Below, in pieces: positions 6,901-9,623 of a stretch of DNA of 9,623 nt. Below the pieces are notes generated by a model. That model worked only from the letters and a program-made list of their open reading frames with translations. It made no database searches and had not been told where the DNA came from. Each line of letters starts with the position of its first letter. Position 1 is the stretch's first letter. Position numbers and translations under genes: made by a program. This DNA is from Bacteroidales bacterium (GTDB lineage Bacteria > Bacteroidota > Bacteroidia > Bacteroidales > Paludibacteraceae). Location of the stretch: the NCBI GenBank assembly GCA_900767385.1, contig CAAFYY010000080.1, positions 1 through 9,623 on the forward strand, in the 5' to 3' direction.

Positions 6901-8202
6901 AGCGTTCGTTTGGGTTCCGTCAATCCGACTGCCCGACTTCCGAAGCGGCACGACGAGGCCACCAAGGTGTTTACCGATGTCGACCGTCCGCGCACCATCC
7001 TTGCCCCTTATTTTGCAGAGGGTTACTCCGAGTTCGCGCCAAGCCTCTTTAAGTTGGCTGGTTACCGACTCATCAATCTGCCAATGGGCAATCAGGCCGA
7101 TGCTGAGATGGGATTGCGCTATGCCAACAATGATGTCTGCTATCCTGCAACCATCGTTATCGGCTCCATTATGAACGCCTTGCGAAGCGGAAAGTACGAC
7201 CTCGACAACACCGCCGTCATCGTGACACAGACAGGTGGACAATGCCGAGCCACCAACTATCACTCACTCATTCAGAATGCCGTGGTGGCTGGTGGATTCA
7301 AGCAAGTGCCTGTTCTTTCGTTGGCTACGGGCGACGGACTCGAGAACAACCAGCCGGGCTTCGTCATCGACTGGAAGAAACTCATCATTCCGACCCTTTA
7401 TACTATGTTGTATGCCGACTGCCTTGCCAAACTCTATAATATCTCCGTTGTCAGAGAGTTGCAGAAAGGTGCGGCGGCAAGACTCCGAACAGCTTATTAT
7501 GAACAGGCCTTCTCACTCATCGAAGCAGGCAAGTCGCGTCAACTTCCAGACCTTTTGAAGCAGGCCGTCAAGGACTTCCGTAACATCATCGACCCGGGAA
7601 AGAAAACGCCGATTATGGGCATGGTAGGTGAAATCTATGTGAAATACAACGCCTTCAGCAATAAATTTGTTATTCCTTGGCTCAACGAGCAAGGGGTAGA
7701 GGTAGTGGCTCCATCGCTTTTCGACTTCTTCACCACCCGTTTTGCCAACCATCATATCAATACCCAACTGAATATAAAGCATAATGGCATGTCGCGATTT
7801 GCCAACGACTTGATATATAGCTTCCTCATGCGTGTGGCCCGTCGCTATGACCGCATCTGTGCCGACTTCCCAGGCTACGACCCCTCTGTCAGCATGTACA
7901 CCCATGCGAAGGAGGCTTCGGAGATTGTCAACCTTGCCGGTGACTTCGGTGAGGGTTGGGGCATCCCGGCAGAATTTGCCCATCTGGCCCGTCGTGGTGT
8001 GAATAATGTCATCAGCCTTCAGCCTTTCGGTTGTATTGCCAACCATATCATTTCCAAAGGTGTAGAGAAACAAGTGAAGAAAATCTATCCGGAGATGAAC
8101 CTCCTGTTCCTCGACTTTGACAGTAGCACTTCTGAGGCCAATATCTTCAATCGTCTCCACTTTATGGTGGAGAACTGCCGTAAGCAAATGAAACAAAACT
8201 AA
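3934..8202 (+). CDS. Fused acyl-CoA dehydratase activase (tandem BadF/HgdC ATPase) and dehydratase-like protein
   Basis: This 1422-residue protein belongs to the large BadF/BadG/BcrA/BcrD ATPase family related to the (R)-2-hydroxyacyl-CoA dehydratase activator HgdC. Module 1 (about 6-262) has the phosphate loop GVDIGSTTIK, MGGEDSK at 103-109, NGSCAGGTGAF with Cys127, and SRCGVF with Cys166. Module 2 (about 326-588) repeats these: GVDSGSTTTK, IGGQDMK at 429-435, NEACSSGCGSF with Cys453, TRCTVF with Cys492, and a QGGTFRN phosphate motif. A four-Cys segment follows (Cys611, 614, 618 and 637), which could hold an Fe-S cluster. Residues about 677-900 resemble the DUF2229 activase-associated domain (GIPRALGIYENFPFW, NICFPAKLMHGH, AGRPYH). 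The C-terminal part, about 1020-1420, resembles HgdB-type dehydratase subunits and includes NNDVCYPA and QPFGCIANH. In known systems the activator uses ATP to push one low-potential electron onto a dehydratase Fe-S cluster. Here both roles may lie in one soluble chain. The substrate is unknown and no CoA-transferase or HgdA partner is present in the window. The TetR gene starts 8 nt after the stop, so the two are probably cotranscribed. No Shine-Dalgarno sequence is seen at the ATG. Confidence 0.92.
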   Translation: MNQIYRLGVDIGSTTIKVVVLNDEGEIIFSDYRRHNANIRQAAGEVFTQLYCRLGNCLLRPMLTGSVGMGLSETYQLPFVQEVVAAAETINHSYPEVCTFIDMGGEDSKMIFFETGKVPDIRMNGSCAGGTGAFIDQTAMLLGVDTTELNALAATSTTVYPIASRCGVFSKTDIQNLISRKVSKNDIAASVFNAVAIQVVSSLARGMDIMPKVFFCGGPFAFLPELKKHFMRVLSLTESDCILPQHAELIPATGCAFLALQEDYQPISVVEIIKAMRFDRREIDVDYTHRLAPLFKSESDYQQWYQDKQIHNIPRGKLLCDTPTEYFLGVDSGSTTTKIVLLNKDGELVYHDYQRNNGDSFQTFCDAIQRLHQSVAHPENLILKGSAATGYGENLLKTAFGFNYGIVETIAHFTAARTISPKVTFILDIGGQDMKAIFVKNGSIQRIEINEACSSGCGSFIETFANMLNYPVADFARLSCTAQHPCDLGTRCTVFMNSKVKQAMREGAEVADIAAGFSYSVVKNCLFKVLKLKNVSELGEHIVVQGGTFRNHSIVRALETMTSCDVSFSDLPELMGAYGAALYALRCGGEQSLALSNILTANNYQSEFITCKGCDNHCNVKAFHFTNGKTFYSGNNCEKIYSNISDSSYKGVNLFAEKRHLLFDRTTKTVDYDAKLPTIGIPRALGIYENFPFWHTLFTECGIKVVLSQQSSNQLYVKGIRSIMSDNICFPAKLMHGHIMNLIEQKVDRIFYPYVVFEHQEDEQARNSFNCPVVSGYSDVLKSSMDTAKNYGIPLDAPVVTFKDEDLLRKTCREYLTSLGVGRQLISKAINQAIAAQRNYRATLIDRNIKVLEQAKKESRMVILLAGRPYHVDPLIEHKISQAIADMGVDVITENIATELGSGVFDELRFVSQWTYPNRIFKAAYFVGNETYDNLHLVELTSFGCGPDAFIIDEVNRILSLYHKNLTLLKIDDVNNIGSLRLRIRSLIESVRLGSVNPTARLPKRHDEATKVFTDVDRPRTILAPYFAEGYSEFAPSLFKLAGYRLINLPMGNQADAEMGLRYANNDVCYPATIVIGSIMNALRSGKYDLDNTAVIVTQTGGQCRATNYHSLIQNAVVAGGFKQVPVLSLATGDGLENNQPGFVIDWKKLIIPTLYTMLYADCLAKLYNISVVRELQKGAAARLRTAYYEQAFSLIEAGKSRQLPDLLKQAVKDFRNIIDPGKKTPIMGMVGEIYVKYNAFSNKFVIPWLNEQGVEVVAPSLFDFFTTRFANHHINTQLNIKHNGMSRFANDLIYSFLMRVARRYDRICADFPGYDPSVSMYTHAKEASEIVNLAGDFGEGWGIPAEFAHLARRGVNNVISLQPFGCIANHIISKGVEKQVKKIYPEMNLLFLDFDSSTSEANIFNRLHFMVENCRKQMKQN

Positions 8203-8210
8203 TTGATACC

Positions 8211-8831
8211 ATGGAAAAAAAGACCGCAACGGAAGAACAAATCCTGAAAGTTGCCGAAGAGATGTTTCTGGCGAAAGGCTTCAATGCCACGTCAACCTCC
8301 GAGATTGCGCGCTTAGTCGGTTGCAATCAGGCACTTGTACACTATTATTATAGAACGAAAGAGAAACTCTTTGCGCAAATCTTCATTGCCAAAGTAAATA
8401 CGATGCTGAAGTCGTTCAAAAATATCGCAAATACGGAACTCCCGTTCATGGACCGCATAACAAGTTATATCAGCGACTATTACGACTTTCTGACGAAGAA
8501 TCGTATGTTGCCTTTCTTCGTACTTAACGAGTTGCTGATGAACACCGAACGTCGTAAGTTCATTCGTCAAAACCTCATGACGAACGAAGCCTTTAGAAAA
8601 ATTTACTACGATTTCGACGCGTCGGTAAGAAAGGCTGTGGATGAGGGTGTTATCCGTAAGATAGAACCTCTGGACCTCTTGATGACTATCGTTTCAATGG
8701 TTGTCTTCGTCTTCATGTCGCTGCCTGTCTATTGCGACCTCCTCTCGCTCTCCGAAGAAGAACGCGAAACATATCTCGCGCATAAGAAACAGGAGGTCAC
8801 CGAATTGCTGTTGAATAGCTTCCGCCCGTAA
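8211..8831 (+). CDS. TetR/AcrR-family transcriptional regulator
   Basis: This 206-residue protein has the classic TetR N-terminal DNA-binding domain at about residues 8-55. It shows ILKVAEEMFLAKGFNATS, the recognition region STSEIARLVGCNQALVHYYY, and the following KEKLFAQIF helix. The rest (about 60-206) is helical and should form the dimer and ligand-binding domain, which is too variable to predict an inducer. A hydrophobic stretch at about 157-172 (LMTIVSMVVFVFMSLP) is probably a buried helix rather than a membrane segment. It starts 8 nt after the stop of the giant activase gene with no terminator between them, so it is the second gene of that operon. It is the natural candidate to bind the palindrome at 3873-3892 and repress the operon, possibly relieved by an acyl-CoA or related metabolite; this is inference. 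A terminator follows 25 nt after the stop. Confidence 0.93.
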   Translation: MEKKTATEEQILKVAEEMFLAKGFNATSTSEIARLVGCNQALVHYYYRTKEKLFAQIFIAKVNTMLKSFKNIANTELPFMDRITSYISDYYDFLTKNRMLPFFVLNELLMNTERRKFIRQNLMTNEAFRKIYYDFDASVRKAVDEGVIRKIEPLDLLMTIVSMVVFVFMSLPVYCDLLSLSEEERETYLAHKKQEVTELLLNSFRP

Positions 8832-8855
8832 TACAATATATAATTATGGGAGTAT

Positions 8856-8890
8856 AAGCAGATAGTGGGAACGCTATCTGCTTTTTTGTT
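8856..8890 (+). terminator. Rho-independent terminator of the activase/TetR operon
   Basis: AAGCAGATAGTG (8856-8867) pairs with CGCTATCTGCTT (8872-8883), a 12-bp stem with one G-T wobble and a GGAA (GNRA-type) loop. A T-rich run follows (8882-8890). It lies 25 nt after the TetR stop and 1 nt before the stop codon of the convergent antiporter gene. On the minus strand the tract after the stem is only TTATA, so it should work mainly for the plus-strand operon. Confidence 0.92.
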
Positions 8891-8891
8891 G

Positions 8892-9623
8892 TTAAAGCTT
8901 CACATGGAGTTGGCGATAGGTCTCCTTCAGCGACTCGTGGTCGTTCGTTATGATAAGCAGTTTGTCGCCGACATGCAGTGCGGTGTTTCCTTTGGGAATG
9001 AAATAGTTGTTGTTGCGACGAATCATCACCACCAGCGTGTTCTCTGGCAAAGAGAGATCCATCAGTTTGTTTCCGTTGTAGAGCACCGATGGCTCCACCT
9101 CAATCTCCGTAGTAATAGACTTCAGGTCGTCGGAGAAATCAACATCAAAATTCTTGACCTTCTTGACAATCTTCGGCTTTTGGAGCAGATTCATCCACTT
9201 CGCCATACTTGCCAGCGAAGTGCCTTGAATCAGCAGCGACATCAAAGTGCAGAGAAACACCAGATTGAACATAATGCGAGCTTGAGGAACGTCGGCTGCC
9301 AACGGTGTGATAGCCAAGATGATAGGCACTGCGCCTCGCAGTCCGACCCATGAGATATACCCTTTGTCGCGCAGAGTCACTTTACGGAAGGGCAGCAGCG
9401 TGATCAGCACCGTGACTGGTCGGGCCACGAATATCATCACCATACTGATAATCAGTCCTGGTACGATGAGTGGAATCAGTTCGTGTGGATTCACCAGCAG
9501 ACCGAGCATGAGGAACATCATCAGTTGCGACATCCAGGCGAGTTCGTCGAAGAAGTTGAGTGATGAGCGCTTATGGATGAATTTGGAATTGCCCATGACC
9601 AGTCCGGCGATATAAATAGCCAA
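8892..9623 (-). CDS. nhaP2: NhaP2-type potassium/proton antiporter, C-terminal part (gene runs off window)
   Basis: These 243-244 C-terminal residues of a cation/proton antiporter are read on the minus strand; the start lies beyond 9623. The first visible codons are internal sequence (AIYIAGLVMGN), matching the conserved helix found within CPA1/NhaP2 transporters rather than an N-terminus. Several membrane helices follow, at about visible residues 30-45 (MSQLMMFLMLGLLV), 50-77, 88-109 with the family motif SWVGLRGAVPI, and 117-133. From about 150 the protein is soluble, and residues about 175-240 form a TrkA-C (RCK_C) domain (PENTLVVMIRRNNNYFIPKG, VGDKLLIIT). The protein should exchange K+ or Na+ for H+ across the cytoplasmic membrane; the TrkA-C domain probably senses a small ligand. 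It is convergent with the TetR gene and looks functionally unrelated to it. The exact ion is not decided by the sequence. Confidence 0.9.
   Translation of the reverse strand: MAIYIAGLVMGNSKFIHKRSSLNFFDELAWMSQLMMFLMLGLLVNPHELIPLIVPGLIISMVMIFVARPVTVLITLLPFRKVTLRDKGYISWVGLRGAVPIILAITPLAADVPQARIMFNLVFLCTLMSLLIQGTSLASMAKWMNLLQKPKIVKKVKNFDVDFSDDLKSITTEIEVEPSVLYNGNKLMDLSLPENTLVVMIRRNNNYFIPKGNTALHVGDKLLIITNDHESLKETYRQLHVKL

Noticed and set aside
3934..8202. SusC/SusD-type or other catabolic gene cluster around the activase
   Set aside because: No SusD, glycosidase, CoA-transferase or dehydrogenase gene lies in the window; the receptor gene is separated from the activase operon by a strong terminator, so a shared pathway is not supported.
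7513..8229. 238-codon open frame on the minus strand over the activase 3' end
   Set aside because: It is antisense to the conserved HgdB-like region, shows no recognisable motif and has no promoter or companion gene.
8865..9353. 162-codon plus-strand frame opposite the antiporter
   Set aside because: The minus strand encodes recognisable antiporter and TrkA-C sequence. This frame begins inside the terminator at 8856-8890 and has the composition of a shadow frame.

Overview
The window looks like chromosomal DNA of a Bacteroidales bacterium, most likely Prevotella or a close relative. The signs are a Bacteroidetes-type 5S rRNA 3' end, start codons without Shine-Dalgarno sequences, two perfect matches to the Bacteroidetes -7 promoter element TAnnTTTG, an outer-membrane beta-barrel protein with a carboxypeptidase-regulatory-like N-terminus, and a membrane-anchored AraC-type regulator. 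Genus is inferred from general character; no database search was possible.

Layout: positions 1-107 hold the 3' end of a 5S rRNA and the strong terminator closing an rRNA operon. A short 9-bp-period tandem repeat built on TCCGGA follows (146-218). Next comes a regulator/receptor pair on the plus strand: an AraC-family protein with five predicted membrane helices (266-1117), and an 811-residue TonB-dependent-receptor-like outer membrane protein (1203-3638) closed by a strong terminator. The 85 bp between them contain a stem-loop at the regulator stop codon, a direct repeat GTACAYAT with an exact 21-bp period (a geometry typical of AraC-family sites), and a -7 element with no recognisable -33 element. 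The simplest reading is that the membrane regulator activates the receptor gene.

A second plus-strand unit (3859-8890) has a clear -7 element, a 20-bp palindrome at the expected transcription start, a 10-codon mini-ORF in the leader, a giant 1422-residue protein, and a TetR-family regulator 8 nt downstream, closed by a terminator. The giant protein joins two BadF/HgdC-type activase ATPase modules to DUF2229/HgdB-like dehydratase-related regions. The tandem activase modules carry matching Cys pairs, each 39 residues apart, so one chain could supply all four ligands of the [4Fe-4S] cluster that normally bridges an HgdC homodimer. The TetR protein is the obvious candidate to bind the palindrome. 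The electron donor, substrate and physiological role of such fused proteins cannot be read from the sequence.

The right end (8892-9623, minus strand) is the C-terminal part of a NhaP2-type K+/H+ (or Na+/H+) antiporter with a TrkA-C domain, convergent with the TetR gene and running off the window. The points most worth following are the fused activase/dehydratase-like protein with its candidate TetR operator, and the AraC-style operator of the receptor gene.
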